A stretch of DNA of 64,000 bases from Nocardioides cynanchi (lineage in GTDB: Bacteria; Actinomycetota; Actinomycetes; Propionibacteriales; Nocardioidaceae): assembly GCF_008761635.1 (NCBI RefSeq), contig NZ_CP044344.1, positions 3,534,001 through 3,598,000 of the forward strand. The letters are read 5' to 3'. The notes beneath the pieces were generated by a model. The model worked only from the letters and a program-made list of their open reading frames with translations, had not been told where the DNA came from and made no database searches. Positions 1-9,169 of this stretch are shown piece after piece. Numbering within the stretch: the first letter of the stretch is position 1; each line of letters opens with the position of its first letter. Both the position numbers and the translations under genes were made by a program.

Positions 1-915
1 GAAGCCGGCCGCCTCCACCTCGGCCATCAGCTCGTCCGCGGTGCGCAGCGGGACACCCCAGGAGGCCAGCATCACGCGGAACAGCGCGTCGCCCGGCTCG
101 TCGCCGGCGAGGGGAGCCGTGGCGATGCCTCTGCTCCGCAGCGCCGCGTGCAGGGCCGCCAGGGCTCCCGGGCGGGACTCGACGGGGAAGAAGAACTGGC
201 TCCAGAAGGCCCGGTCGAACGGTTCCTCGGTGGTGTAGTCGCCGGCGTCACCGCAGACGACGCTGAAGCGGTCGCTCAGGCCCAGCTCAGCGGCTCGGCG
301 CGCGGCCTCGGCCGCGAGGTCGGGGCTGAGCTCGACGCCGACCGCGGTCAGCCCCGGCGCCGCCTGCAGGGTGGTCAGGATCCGCCCCGCCACTCCGCAG
401 CCGAGCTCGAGGAGGCGGCAGCCGGTCAGCAGGTCGGCCCGGTCGGGATCGCCTGCGATGTCGGCACGGAACGCCGCGACCAGGCCCGCGGCGTACGGGT
501 TCGGCGACACGGCGCGGGCCAGGACGAGGCGGTCGTCCGGGGGCATGCTCCAGTAGTCACCGGCTCCGATCCCGGCCAGCAGCCGACCCATGATCAGCCC
601 GGTCCGGAGGTTGTCACCGAGGTCGGAGTAGGCGTCGTCGGCGACCAGGGCGCGCCACAACGGAGTCAGGCGCAGGCCGCCGTGCGGGTCCTCCTCCAGC
701 ACCTGGTGCGTCAGGAGTGCGGCCACGACGCTCTCCGCCACCGGCTCGGCGAGGCCGAGGGTCGGCGCGACGCGGTCCCGGGCGACGGTTCCGAGCAGGG
801 CCGCCAGCGCGCCGGAGGAGTGCAGACCACCCACCAGCCCGGCCAGCGCCTCGTGCTCGAGCAGCGGCGTGAGCACCGTGTCGAAGGCCTCGAAGAAGCC
901 CGGGTCGTCGTCCAT
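1..915 (-). CDS. SAM-dependent methyltransferase, C-terminus beyond window
   Basis: The frame is open for 305 codons from ATG at 915 to the window edge, so the C-terminus is missing. Residues 1-110 look like a small helical/winged-helix dimerisation domain. A class I methyltransferase domain follows, with the SAM-binding motif LELGCGVAG at residues 168-176. This architecture is typical of small-molecule O- or C-methyltransferases; the substrate cannot be read from sequence. The gene is separated from pdxY by 239 bp in which I see no gene. Confidence 0.82.
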   Translation of the reverse strand, partial: MDDDPGFFEAFDTVLTPLLEHEALAGLVGGLHSSGALAALLGTVARDRVAPTLGLAEPVAESVVAALLTHQVLEEDPHGGLRLTPLWRALVADDAYSDLGDNLRTGLIMGRLLAGIGAGDYWSMPPDDRLVLARAVSPNPYAAGLVAAFRADIAGDPDRADLLTGCRLLELGCGVAGRILTTLQAAPGLTAVGVELSPDLAAEAARRAAELGLSDRFSVVCGDAGDYTTEEPFDRAFWSQFFFPVESRPGALAALHAALRSRGIATAPLAGDEPGDALFRVMLASWGVPLRTADELMAEVEAAGF

Positions 916-1154
916 GGCGCTCAGTATGTCCGCGGCGGCCCCACCGGCCACGCCTCGCGCGGATCGTGCTCGGAGAGCTGGTTCGCAAAAAGTTGCCAGA
1001 ATGTGCCTCGCCGGAGGGCAAGCGGTTACTCTGTTGTTCGAGGCCGCTTCATCACCCCCCTGAGAGCGGCCGGGAGCCGCGTCCCCCCCGGCGTGGCCCA
1101 GTGCCTCATCCGGCTCGGCTGGATGGGGCGCCGAATCACGCCGGTGGACCCAGC

Positions 1155-2006
1155 TCAGCGCACCCGTTCGACCTCGAACTCGCAGTCGGGGCGGGCGATG
1201 GCGTCCTGCGCCGCGATGATCCGCAGCTCCCGCTCGCCCGACTCCATCGTCGCGGTGAGTACGGCGTACACCGTCGAGGCGGTCGCGGCCAGCGCGTCGG
1301 CCGCGGAGCCGGTCTCCGCGAGGTGCGCGGTGAACAACGCCGCGGTCAGGTCTCCGGAGCCGTTGACCTTGATCGGCAGTCGGGGTGTGCGCACCGTCCA
1401 CGCGCCCTCACCCGTCACCGCCAGCATCTCGATGGTGTCGTCGGGCCGGTCGGGACGCAGCACCGAGGTGACCAGCACCGTGGCCGGGCCCAGGGCCCGG
1501 GCCGCGTCGGCCGAGTCGAGGGTCGACCCGAGCGACTCCGGCGAGGTGTCGGTGAGGAAGCCCAGCTCGAACTGGTTGGGGGTGATCAGGTCGGCGACCG
1601 GGACGACCTGCTCGCGGATGATCGGCGGGATCGCCGGGTCCACGAAGCATCCGCTGGTGGCGTTTCCCATCACCGGGTCGCAGGTGTACGTCGCGCGTGG
1701 GTTGGCCGCCTTGACCTGGGCCACCGCGTCGACGACCACGTCGCAGATGCCCGGGCCGCCGAGATAGCCCGACAGCACGGCGTCGCAGGTGCCGAGCACG
1801 CCACGGTCGGCGATGCCGGTGATCACCGCGCGGACGTCGTCGGGGGAGAGCAGCGGGCCGCCCCACGCGCCGTAGCCCGTGTGGTTGGAGAAGACGACGG
1901 TGTGGACGGGCCAGACCTCGTGCCCCAGCCGCTGCAGCGGGAAGGTCGCCGCGGAGTTGCCGACGTGCCCGTACGCGACCGACGACTGGATCGACAGGAT
2001 GCGCAT
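1155..2006 (-). CDS. pdxY: Pyridoxal kinase PdxY
   Basis: 283 residues, the usual length for PdxY, a ribokinase-fold enzyme that phosphorylates pyridoxal in the PLP salvage pathway in the cytoplasm. The N-terminal segment MRILSIQSSVAYGHVGN is the typical substrate loop, the SGYLGG segment follows near residue 85, and the anion-hole/catalytic motif NGSGD lies near residue 218. The ATG at 2006 begins right at the conserved MRILSIQS start, so the start is well fixed. It is divergent from the DinB-like gene, with 58 bp between the starts. Confidence 0.93.
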   Translation of the reverse strand: MRILSIQSSVAYGHVGNSAATFPLQRLGHEVWPVHTVVFSNHTGYGAWGGPLLSPDDVRAVITGIADRGVLGTCDAVLSGYLGGPGICDVVVDAVAQVKAANPRATYTCDPVMGNATSGCFVDPAIPPIIREQVVPVADLITPNQFELGFLTDTSPESLGSTLDSADAARALGPATVLVTSVLRPDRPDDTIEMLAVTGEGAWTVRTPRLPIKVNGSGDLTAALFTAHLAETGSAADALAATASTVYAVLTATMESGERELRIIAAQDAIARPDCEFEVERVR

Positions 2007-2064
2007 CCCCCCATCCTGTCATCGCCCGGGAGGCCCTGTCGGCGCCGAGTCCTAGGGTGCCAGG

Positions 2065-2808
2065 ATGGAGCGATTCCTCGAGCAGGACCTCACCGGTGCC
2101 GAGTTCCGCGAGTGCGTGCTGAGCAACGCCCGCCTGATCGGCGTGGTCATGGACGACGCCGAGATCGACGGGCTCGTCTCCAACCTCGTCGTGAACGGCG
2201 TGGAGGTGAGTGGCTACGTCGAGCAGGAGCTCGACCGTCGCCACCCGGTCCGGCTGCTGATCCGCTCCGACGACCCGGCCGACCTGCGGGAGGCCTGCCG
2301 CCGGGTGCGCGCCGGCTGGGCGACGACGGTGCAGCGGCTGGACGCCATGCCGCCGGGCAGCGAGCACCGGCGCGTCGACGACGAGTGGTCGACGGTCGAG
2401 ACGCTGCGCCACCTGGTGTTCGTGCACGACTCGTGGTTCCGGCGCTGCGTGCTCGGCTCCACGGCCCTGTTCACGCCGTTCGGCCTCGGTCCGGACTACG
2501 TGTTCGACGAGGGAGAGCAGGGCCTCGACCGCTCCGCCGAACCAGGGCTGGCCGAGGTGCTGACGGTGCGCGACAGGCAGGCGGCCGAGCTGGAGACGTG
2601 GCTCGCGACCGTGTCGGCCGCCGACCTGCTCGAGCCGGCGCCGGTGCCCGACGGCCCGGGCTGGCCGACGTACGCCCGCGGCCGGTCGGTCGTCCAGTGC
2701 CTGCGCACGGTGCTCAACGAGGAGCACGAGCACCACGGCTTCGCGGTCCGCGACCTCGACCGGATGAGCTCGTCTCCTCCCGACCGGGTGCCTCCGTCCG
2801 CTGGCTAG
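2065..2808 (+). CDS. DinB-like protein with pentapeptide-like N-terminus
   Basis: 247 residues. The first ~45 residues carry a short pentapeptide-repeat-like segment (LTGAEF, NARLIGV). The remainder is a DinB/YfiT-like four-helix bundle with histidines that usually bind a metal: LRHLVFVH near residue 117 and EEHEHHGFAVRDLD near the C-terminus. Members of this superfamily are metal-dependent thiol transferases or have unknown roles. A clear paralogue lies at 56349-57101. The aldo/keto reductase starts 9 bp downstream, so the two are probably co-transcribed. Confidence 0.85.
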   Translation: MERFLEQDLTGAEFRECVLSNARLIGVVMDDAEIDGLVSNLVVNGVEVSGYVEQELDRRHPVRLLIRSDDPADLREACRRVRAGWATTVQRLDAMPPGSEHRRVDDEWSTVETLRHLVFVHDSWFRRCVLGSTALFTPFGLGPDYVFDEGEQGLDRSAEPGLAEVLTVRDRQAAELETWLATVSAADLLEPAPVPDGPGWPTYARGRSVVQCLRTVLNEEHEHHGFAVRDLDRMSSSPPDRVPPSAG

Positions 2809-2817
2809 GGTCGAGTC

Positions 2818-3771
2818 ATGAGCGAGATGAGCTACCGCCCGCTGGGCGACTCCGGCCTGATCGTCAGCGCGGTCGGGATCGGCTGCAACGCCTTCGGCCG
2901 GCGAGTGGACCTCGAGGGGGTCAACGACATCCTGGACGGGGCTCAGGACGCCGGGGTCACGCTGCTCGACACGGCCGACGTGTACGGCGGCGACGGGGCC
3001 AGCGAGGCTCTGCTCGGCCTGGCGCTCGAGGGTCGCCGTGACGACTTCGTGCTGGCGACCAAGTTCGGCATGGACATGCAGGGGGCGAACGGCGCCGACC
3101 ACGGGGTCCGCGGCTCCCGGGCCTACGTGCGCCGAGCCGTCGAGGCGTCGCTGCGTCGGCTCGGTGTCGACCACATCGACCTCTACCAGCTCCACGAGCC
3201 CGACCCGGTCACCCCGATCGAGGAGACCCTGTCGGCCCTGACCGATCTGGTCCGCGAGGGCAAGGTGCGCTACCTCGGCTGCTCCAACGTCGCCGGCTGG
3301 CAGGTCGCCGACGCCGACTGGACCGCTCGCACGTCGGGTCTCGAACGCTTCGTCTCGGTGCAGAACCGCTACTCGCTGCTCGACCGGACGATCGAGGACG
3401 ACGTGGTGCCGGCCTGCGAGGAGTTCGGGCTCGGGGTGCTGCCCTACTTCCCGCTCGAGTACGGCCTGCTCACCGGCAAGTACCACCGCGGCGAGGCCGC
3501 TCCGGCCGGCAGCCGGGCGGCGAGCGCTCCGTCTCCCTGGCTGGAGCGAGCCGACTGGGACCGGATCGAGGCCCTCGAGGCGTACGCCGCCGCCCGCGAC
3601 CTCTCGATGCTCGACGTGGCGATCGCGGGTCTCGCCGCCCAGCCGGCTGTGGCCTCGGTGATCTCGGGCGCGACCTCGGGCGACCAGGTCCGCAGCAACG
3701 CGGCCGCGCTGCGCTGGCAGCCGACGGAGGCCGACCTGGTCGAGCTCGACGAGGTCACGACCGGATCCTGA
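2818..3771 (+). CDS. Aldo/keto reductase
   Basis: 317 residues with a TIM-barrel AKR fold, expected to reduce carbonyl substrates with NADPH in the cytoplasm. The catalytic tetrad is visible: Asp51 and Tyr56 in LLDTADVYG, Lys82 in ATKFGMD and His126 in DLYQLHEPDP. The C-terminal SVISGATSGDQVRSN segment matches the cofactor 2'-phosphate-binding loop. The ATG at 2818 follows the upstream stop by 9 bp. The stop lies 2 bp from the end of the convergent small membrane protein. The substrate is unknown. Confidence 0.92.
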   Translation: MSEMSYRPLGDSGLIVSAVGIGCNAFGRRVDLEGVNDILDGAQDAGVTLLDTADVYGGDGASEALLGLALEGRRDDFVLATKFGMDMQGANGADHGVRGSRAYVRRAVEASLRRLGVDHIDLYQLHEPDPVTPIEETLSALTDLVREGKVRYLGCSNVAGWQVADADWTARTSGLERFVSVQNRYSLLDRTIEDDVVPACEEFGLGVLPYFPLEYGLLTGKYHRGEAAPAGSRAASAPSPWLERADWDRIEALEAYAAARDLSMLDVAIAGLAAQPAVASVISGATSGDQVRSNAAALRWQPTEADLVELDEVTTGS

Positions 3772-3773
3772 AC

Positions 3774-3968
3774 TCAGTCGCCGTGGTACTCGTCGACCGG
3801 CGGCACCGCCGGTGGATGCTTCTCAGGGACGAAGTCGGCGAGGCTGTGGCTGCTCCCGACATGACCATCGCGCGACCGACCACCGCCGGAGCGATGATGA
3901 TGGGGCCGGCGGACCCACCAGACGAAGCCGATCAGGACGGTCGCCGCAGCGAACACATAGCCCCACAC
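3774..3968 (-). CDS. Small single-span membrane protein, hypothetical
   Basis: 64 residues from a GTG start. Residues 2-18 form one hydrophobic helix (GYVFAAATVLIGFVWWV), followed by a basic, His/Arg-rich cytoplasmic-looking tail. No family was recognised. Support comes from the plausible TM + positive-inside pattern and the neat packing against the convergent reductase. There is no clear ribosome binding site, so the start and the gene itself are uncertain. Confidence 0.45.
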   Translation of the reverse strand: MWGYVFAAATVLIGFVWWVRRPHHHRSGGGRSRDGHVGSSHSLADFVPEKHPPAVPPVDEYHGD

Positions 3969-4008
3969 GAGGTGGAGTCTAGGCGCCGGAGGGGGTGGTT
4001 CGGCGCTC

Positions 4009-4398
4009 TCAGGTGCCGGGGAGCCGCGCGTCCTCCGCCAGGCGCCCGGCGTCGTACTCCAGCAGGGTGTGCTTGGCGATGATCGAGTGCAGGCCGTAGC
4101 GGCCCGGGCTGTCCCGGAGCTCGACGAGGGTCGAGCGGGCCCGCGCCTCGTCCGAGAACAGGCTGTGCCCGGCCGACCAGAGCCGGACCGCCGGCCGGGG
4201 GTCGTCCAGGAGCGCGGCGATCGCCGCCAGGCCCTCCGGGGAGTGCTGGAGCGCCAGTCGCTGCTGCTGCAGCTGCTCCACCAGTCGATCGCGACGCCGC
4301 GCGTTGGCCGTGTGGCCCTCGTCGCCGACCAGGTCGGCCAGCTCGGACAGGGTCTGCCGGTAGCTGTCGCTCGCGGTCTGCGCAGAGGGCTCGCTCAC
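4009..4398 (-). CDS. DUF2019-like HEAT-repeat protein
   Basis: 129 residues. The central region has a short HEAT-like helical repeat (AAIAALLDDPRPAVRLWSAGHS) followed by RARSTLVELRD, the pattern seen in DUF2019 proteins. Proteins of this type are often found near toxin/immunity loci, but nothing here identifies a toxin partner. No catalytic motif or signal peptide is visible. It sits 42 bp upstream of the MMPL gene's end, in the opposite direction to flow (both are minus strand; MMPL is transcribed first). Confidence 0.62.
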   Translation of the reverse strand: MSEPSAQTASDSYRQTLSELADLVGDEGHTANARRRDRLVEQLQQQRLALQHSPEGLAAIAALLDDPRPAVRLWSAGHSLFSDEARARSTLVELRDSPGRYGLHSIIAKHTLLEYDAGRLAEDARLPGT

Positions 4399-4440
4399 GC
4401 CCCGATGATGGCACGAGCAACCCCTGTCGAGTGAGGGCCG

Positions 4441-6684
4441 CTAGCGGGCCGGTGCCCCCGCGTCGAGGCGGGGCTGCTCCGCGGACGCCGCCTCCTCGAT
4501 CGCCGGCACGGGGTCGACCCGTTCGGGCAGGAAGGACAGCCAGGCCGGCAGCCACCAGGTCCGATCGCCGAGCACGGTCAGCACCGACGGCAGGAGTACG
4601 GCGCGCACCACCGTCGCGTCGAGCAGGATCGCGACCGCCAATCCGACCCCCAGCTGCTTGAACGTCGTCATCGACAGGGTCGCGAAGACCGCGAAGACAG
4701 CGACCATGATGGCGGCGGCGCTGGTGACCACGCCCGCCGAGATCCGGATGCCGTGCGCCACGGCGTCCTGGGTCGACATCCCGCGGTCGTAGGCCTCGCG
4801 GATCCGCGAGACCACGAAGACGTGGTAGTCCATCGAGAGCCCGAACAGGATCACGAACGCGAACAGGGGGATCCAGGACTGGATCGCACCGACCCCGCGG
4901 CCGCCGACCAGACCGGCTCCCCAGCCGTGCTGGAACACCGCGACCATGACCCCGAACGCGGCCGCCATCGAGAGCACGTTGAGGGCGACCGAGACCGCCG
5001 CGATCGTGAACGAGCGGAAGGCGACCAGCATCAGCAGGAAGGCCAGCACGAGCACGAAGAGGATGACCGGCAGGAACGCGTGCTGGAGCTGGGTGTTGAA
5101 GTCCTGGGAGAACGCGAGGTCCCCGGTGACATAGGCCTCGACGCCCGGCACCTGGCCGAAGCTGGCCGGGATGACGTCGGAGCGCAGTGCGTGCAGGGCT
5201 CGCACCGAGGTCGCATCGGAGCCGTCGCCCGCCAGCGGCACCCTGATCTCGACGATGTTCGAGCCCTGGTGCGGCACGACGATGATCGGCTCGCCGACCA
5301 GCCCCGTGGCCGTGGCCAGGGTCTTGAACTCGGTGACCGCACCGCCGACCTGGGCGGCGGTCGCGTCGTTCGTGCGCACCACCACGCGGGCCGGCGTCGG
5401 GCCACCGGGGAACGCCGCGGTGATCCTGTGGTAGCTCTGCATGATGCCCGCGTCGGCCGGCAGCTGCTTGTCGAGGCTGAGGTTCTCCGTGTGGATCCCG
5501 AGCACCGGGACCGCCAACACGACCAGGAAGCCGACGGCGGCGGCGACGGAGAGACCGGGCCGCTTCAGCACCCGTCCGAGGATCGCGCCCCAGACCCGGC
5601 TGCCGTCGCCCGGACGACGCATCCTGGCCAGGCCGGGCACGCGCCCGAAGTCTACGTGGTCGCCGAGCACCGACAGCAGCGCCGGGAGGACGGTCACGGA
5701 TCCGGTCATCGCGACCACCACGACGAGGATCGCGGCGATCGCGAAGCCCTCGAAGATCAGCATCCCGGACAGGAACATGCCCGACATGGCCACGACGACG
5801 GTGAGTCCGGAGATCAGCACGGAGCGTCCCGAGGTCGCGGCCGCGATCCGCAGCGAGGTCTCGGGGTCTCTCCCGCGGGCCCGCTCCTCGCGCTCGCGGC
5901 GCAGGTAGAACATGCAGTAGTCGACGCCCACGGCCAGGCCGACCAGCAGCATCACCGAGCTGGCCGAGCTGTCGAGGGCGAGCCGGTGGCTGATCAGCGC
6001 GAGCAGCCCGTTGGCGGCCAGGAACGACGTCATGGCGAGCCCGACCGGCAACACGGCGGCCAGGAAGGCGCCGAAGGCCACGAGCAGGATGCCGAGCGCC
6101 AGGGGTACGGCGGTCCACTCCGCACGCTGGAAGTCCTTGCCGATCGTGTCGTTGAACCAGTGGTTGGCCGACCCGTCGCCGAACTCGTCGATCCGGACGC
6201 CGGGGTGCGCCGCGCGGGTGGCGGCCGTGGCGTCGAGGATCGGCTGGACCCGGTCCGCCGCGGTCATCGGGTCGCCGGTCATGCCGACGCGCACCAGCAC
6301 CGAGTGGCCGTCCGCGGAGACGAGGTGCTCGGCATACGGGTCGGCGACGGTGGTGACCGCACCCGTGGCCTCGAGCCGCCGGGTCAGGTCGGCCACGGCC
6401 GCACGGGTCGGCGCGGAGGTGGCGGCGTCGCTGCCGCTGAGCAGGAACAGCTCGCCGGCCGGCGTGCTCAGCCCGGCGGCGTCCAGGATCTGGATCGCCT
6501 TGGCCGAGTCTCCCGCGGCGTACTGGTCCGCCGTCATCTGACGCTGCCCTGCCATCGAGCCGATCGAGACCGCGAGGGCGACGAAGGCCACCCAGCCGAC
6601 GATGGCGATCACCCTGTGTCGCACGCTCCAGCCGCCCATCGCGGCGGCGATGTTCCGCTTGCCGTTCATCGTGCCTCTCTTCAT
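4441..6684 (-). CDS. MMPL family (RND-type) transporter
   Basis: 747 residues of an inner-membrane RND-superfamily exporter. The N-terminal TM helix (~residues 24-45) is followed by a large extracytoplasmic domain, a block of five to six helices around residues 190-340, a second extracytoplasmic domain and a second helix block around 540-720. GVDYCMFYLRREREER is the typical intracellular loop after TM5, and the second half repeats it as GLSMDYHVFVVSRIREA. MMPL proteins move lipids or hydrophobic compounds; the cargo is unknown. ATG at 6684, opposite to the DUF167 gene. Confidence 0.92.
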   Translation of the reverse strand: MKRGTMNGKRNIAAAMGGWSVRHRVIAIVGWVAFVALAVSIGSMAGQRQMTADQYAAGDSAKAIQILDAAGLSTPAGELFLLSGSDAATSAPTRAAVADLTRRLEATGAVTTVADPYAEHLVSADGHSVLVRVGMTGDPMTAADRVQPILDATAATRAAHPGVRIDEFGDGSANHWFNDTIGKDFQRAEWTAVPLALGILLVAFGAFLAAVLPVGLAMTSFLAANGLLALISHRLALDSSASSVMLLVGLAVGVDYCMFYLRREREERARGRDPETSLRIAAATSGRSVLISGLTVVVAMSGMFLSGMLIFEGFAIAAILVVVVAMTGSVTVLPALLSVLGDHVDFGRVPGLARMRRPGDGSRVWGAILGRVLKRPGLSVAAAVGFLVVLAVPVLGIHTENLSLDKQLPADAGIMQSYHRITAAFPGGPTPARVVVRTNDATAAQVGGAVTEFKTLATATGLVGEPIIVVPHQGSNIVEIRVPLAGDGSDATSVRALHALRSDVIPASFGQVPGVEAYVTGDLAFSQDFNTQLQHAFLPVILFVLVLAFLLMLVAFRSFTIAAVSVALNVLSMAAAFGVMVAVFQHGWGAGLVGGRGVGAIQSWIPLFAFVILFGLSMDYHVFVVSRIREAYDRGMSTQDAVAHGIRISAGVVTSAAAIMVAVFAVFATLSMTTFKQLGVGLAVAILLDATVVRAVLLPSVLTVLGDRTWWLPAWLSFLPERVDPVPAIEEAASAEQPRLDAGAPAR

Positions 6685-6800
6685 CTGTCAGGCACCATCG
6701 TTCTTCCCAGCCGAGCAGGGTCGGCAGAGGCGAAGGTCACGGCGGGGCCGGGCGTGGGGTCGCCCTTGCCCGGCCCGGGCCGTGGCGCGATGCTCCACGG

Positions 6801-7058
6801 GTGCGTGCCGCGATCCGGGTCAAGCCAGGGGCGGGCCGCACCGTCGTCGGCGGGCGGTACGACGACGCGCTGGTCGTGCGGGTCCGTGAGCGCGCCGTGG
6901 ACGGGCGGGCCACCGAGTCGGCGCTGCGGGCGCTGGCCGAGGCGCTCGGCCTGCGGCGTGCGGACGTGCGGCTGGTCACCGGCAGCACCAGCCGGACCAA
7001 GGTCGTGGAGTTCGCCGACTCGGCCTCCGCCGCTTTCCTCCTGTTGAAGGGCGAGTGA
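6801..7058 (+). CDS. DUF167 (YggU) family protein
   Basis: 85 residues from a GTG start, full length for the DUF167/YggU family. The family core is present: IRVKPGAG near the N-terminus, a glycine turn, and VTGSTSRTKVVE near residue 62. The family has a conserved alpha/beta fold and no established function. The start is supported because translation begins exactly at the conserved first beta strand. It stands alone, 78 bp before the ArsR-type gene. Confidence 0.86.
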   Translation: MRAAIRVKPGAGRTVVGGRYDDALVVRVRERAVDGRATESALRALAEALGLRRADVRLVTGSTSRTKVVEFADSASAAFLLLKGE

Positions 7059-7136
7059 CGATATGAAGATGTTCGCAAGTCGTGTGATGATGGGGTGACC
7101 GTCCGACCCCGTGCCCAGACCAGCAGCAGGTGACCC

Positions 7137-7466
7137 GTGAGCGTGCCGCTCTACCAGGCCAAGGCCGAGTTCTTCCGCACGCTCGGCCATCCCGCCCGGA
7201 TCCGGATCCTGGAGCTGCTCTCGGAGCGCGACCATGCCGTCCACGAGCTGCTCGACCGGATCGAGATCGAGCCCAGCAACCTCTCCCAGCAGCTCGGCGT
7301 CCTGCGGCGGACCTCCCTGGTGGTCTCGCGGCGCGAGGGCGCCGAGGTGGTCTACGCCGTCAGCGTGCCCGAGGTGCATGACCTGCTGCTGGCCGCCCGG
7401 CGGATCCTCTCCGGCGTCATCGCGGCGCAGGGCGAGCTCGGGTCCGAGCTGTCCGGGACCCCGTGA
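7137..7466 (+). CDS. ArsR-family transcriptional regulator
   Basis: 109 residues with a winged helix-turn-helix (roughly residues 12-85): LGHPARIRILELL, the recognition segment SNLSQQLGVLR and the wing VVSRREGAEVVYAV. No Cys-rich metal site is seen, so it may sense something other than a thiophilic metal. The stop overlaps the start of the SulP gene by 4 bp, implying the pair is translated together and the regulator may control the transporter. Upstream, 7062-7077 contains an imperfect GAA-N4-TTC inverted repeat that could be its operator. Confidence 0.88.
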   Translation: MSVPLYQAKAEFFRTLGHPARIRILELLSERDHAVHELLDRIEIEPSNLSQQLGVLRRTSLVVSRREGAEVVYAVSVPEVHDLLLAARRILSGVIAAQGELGSELSGTP

Positions 7467-9166
7467 GCGTCGGGCTCGACGCCCCCGCCGGACCGGGCGC
7501 GCCGGCCGTCGGCGTCGTCGACCGGATCGTCCGGCTGCTGCCGCGCCGCTCCGACTGGGCGCACGCGGCGCCGGGTCGGGACCTGACGGCGGGTCTCATG
7601 GTCGGCCTGGTCGCCCTGCCGCTGGCGCTGGGCTTCGGCGCCAGCTCGGGGATGGGCGCCACCGCCGGCCTGACCACCGCGATCGTGGCCGGAGCGGTGG
7701 CCGCGGTCTTCGGCGGGAGCCGGGTCCAGGTGAGCGGCCCCACCGGGGCGATGACGGTCGTGCTGGTGCCGATCATCGCGACGTACGGGCCGCGAGGGGT
7801 GCTGTTCGTCGGTCTGCTGGCCGGGGCGCTCCTGGTCGGACTCGGGTACGCCGGGGCGGGCCGGCTGATCCGTTACCTGCCGATCCCGGTCGTCGAGGGC
7901 TTCACCGTCGGCATCGGGGTGATCATCGCGCTCCAGCAGGTCCCTGCCGCCCTGGGCGTCGACGTCCACGCCACCAAGGTCGTGGTCCTGGCCGCCGACG
8001 CCGTCCGGGCCTGGGTGGCAGCACCGGTCTGGGCGCCGGTCGGCATGGCGGCGGGCGTCGCCGTCCTCACGCTCGTCCTGGCCCGGTGGCGACCGAGGTG
8101 GCCGGGCTCGCTGGTCGCCGTGGTGGTGGCCACGGTGGCCAACGCGGTCTTCGGCTGGGGCACGGTCTCGATCGGGCACCTGCCAGCCGGGCTGCCGCGC
8201 CCCACGCTGCCCGGGGTGCCGATCGGCGAGCTCGGCAACCTCGTGCTCCCCGCCCTGGCCGTGGCCGCCCTGGCCGCCCTCGAGAGCCTGCTGTCGGCGA
8301 CGGTCGCCGACGCCATGAGCGTCGGCCAGCGGCACGACTCCAACCGCGAGCTGTTCGGCCAGGGCCTGGCCAACCTGGTCGCGCCGTTGTTCGGCGGGAT
8401 CCCGGCCACCGCCGCGATCGCGCGCACGGCGGTCAACGTGCGGTCCGGGGCGACCTCACGGCTGGCGTCGCTGACCCACGCCGTCGTACTGCTCCTGCTG
8501 GTGCTGTTCGGTGCCCGCTGGGTCGGCGAGATCCCGCTGGCTGCGCTCGCCGGCGTGCTGGTCGCGACCGCCACCCAGATGGTCAAGGTGTCCAGCCTGA
8601 CCGCGCTGCTGCGGTCCACGCGCGGCGACGCCGTCGTGCTGGTGATCACGGCGGTCGCCACCGTCGCGTTCGACCTGGTCACCGCCGTGCTGATCGGCCT
8701 GGTGCTCGCCGGCTTCTTCGCCCTCCAGCAGACCGCGCGGGCGGCGAGCTTCGACGAGATGCCGCTCGACGAGGCCGACCACACCGACGAGGAGCGCTCC
8801 CTGGCCGACGAGCAGATCGTCGCCTACCGGATCGACGGGCCGCTGTTCTTCGCGGTGGCCCACGACTTCCTGCTCGAGCTCGCCGACGTCACCCGGGTGC
8901 GGGTGGTCGTGCTCCGGCTCTCCCACGTGACCACGATCGACGCCACCGGTGCCCACGTGCTGGCCGACACGGTGAACCGGCTGGAACGCCGCAAGATCAC
9001 CGTGCTGCTCTCGGGGGTACGCCCCCAGCACGAGCGGGTGCTGCGCGAGCTCGGCGTCTACGAGCGACTCGCCCACGAGCGGCACATCTTCGCGACCACC
9101 CCCGAGGCCATCGCCCACGCCCGCGTCCACGCGTCGCGGGTGCCGCACGACCCGGCGTCGGCGTAG
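7463..9166 (+). CDS. SulP-family anion permease with STAS domain
   Basis: 567 residues from a GTG overlapping the ArsR stop. An N-terminal membrane domain of about 10-12 helices spans residues 27-430, with the SulP signatures GLVALPLALGFG and VSGPTGAMTVVL. A C-terminal STAS domain (~445-550) contains HVTTIDATGAHVL. SulP proteins move sulfate, bicarbonate or other anions with Na+ or H+. The substrate cannot be assigned. An ArsR-SulP pair is a known actinobacterial arrangement and suggests induction by a stress or nutrient signal. Confidence 0.92.
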   Translation: MSVGLDAPAGPGAPAVGVVDRIVRLLPRRSDWAHAAPGRDLTAGLMVGLVALPLALGFGASSGMGATAGLTTAIVAGAVAAVFGGSRVQVSGPTGAMTVVLVPIIATYGPRGVLFVGLLAGALLVGLGYAGAGRLIRYLPIPVVEGFTVGIGVIIALQQVPAALGVDVHATKVVVLAADAVRAWVAAPVWAPVGMAAGVAVLTLVLARWRPRWPGSLVAVVVATVANAVFGWGTVSIGHLPAGLPRPTLPGVPIGELGNLVLPALAVAALAALESLLSATVADAMSVGQRHDSNRELFGQGLANLVAPLFGGIPATAAIARTAVNVRSGATSRLASLTHAVVLLLLVLFGARWVGEIPLAALAGVLVATATQMVKVSSLTALLRSTRGDAVVLVITAVATVAFDLVTAVLIGLVLAGFFALQQTARAASFDEMPLDEADHTDEERSLADEQIVAYRIDGPLFFAVAHDFLLELADVTRVRVVVLRLSHVTTIDATGAHVLADTVNRLERRKITVLLSGVRPQHERVLRELGVYERLAHERHIFATTPEAIAHARVHASRVPHDPASA

Positions 9167-9169
9167 GTC

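Noticed and set aside
1408-3486. Very long open minus-strand frame (692 codons) across pdxY and the aldo/keto reductase
   Set aside because: It is a GC-rich shadow frame; the translation is Arg/Gly/Val/His-rich low complexity without family motifs, while the genes in the other frames have complete catalytic motifs.
4753-7047. Long plus-strand frame opposite the MMPL gene
   Set aside because: Composition is His/Arg/Gln-rich nonsense; the opposite strand encodes a full MMPL transporter.
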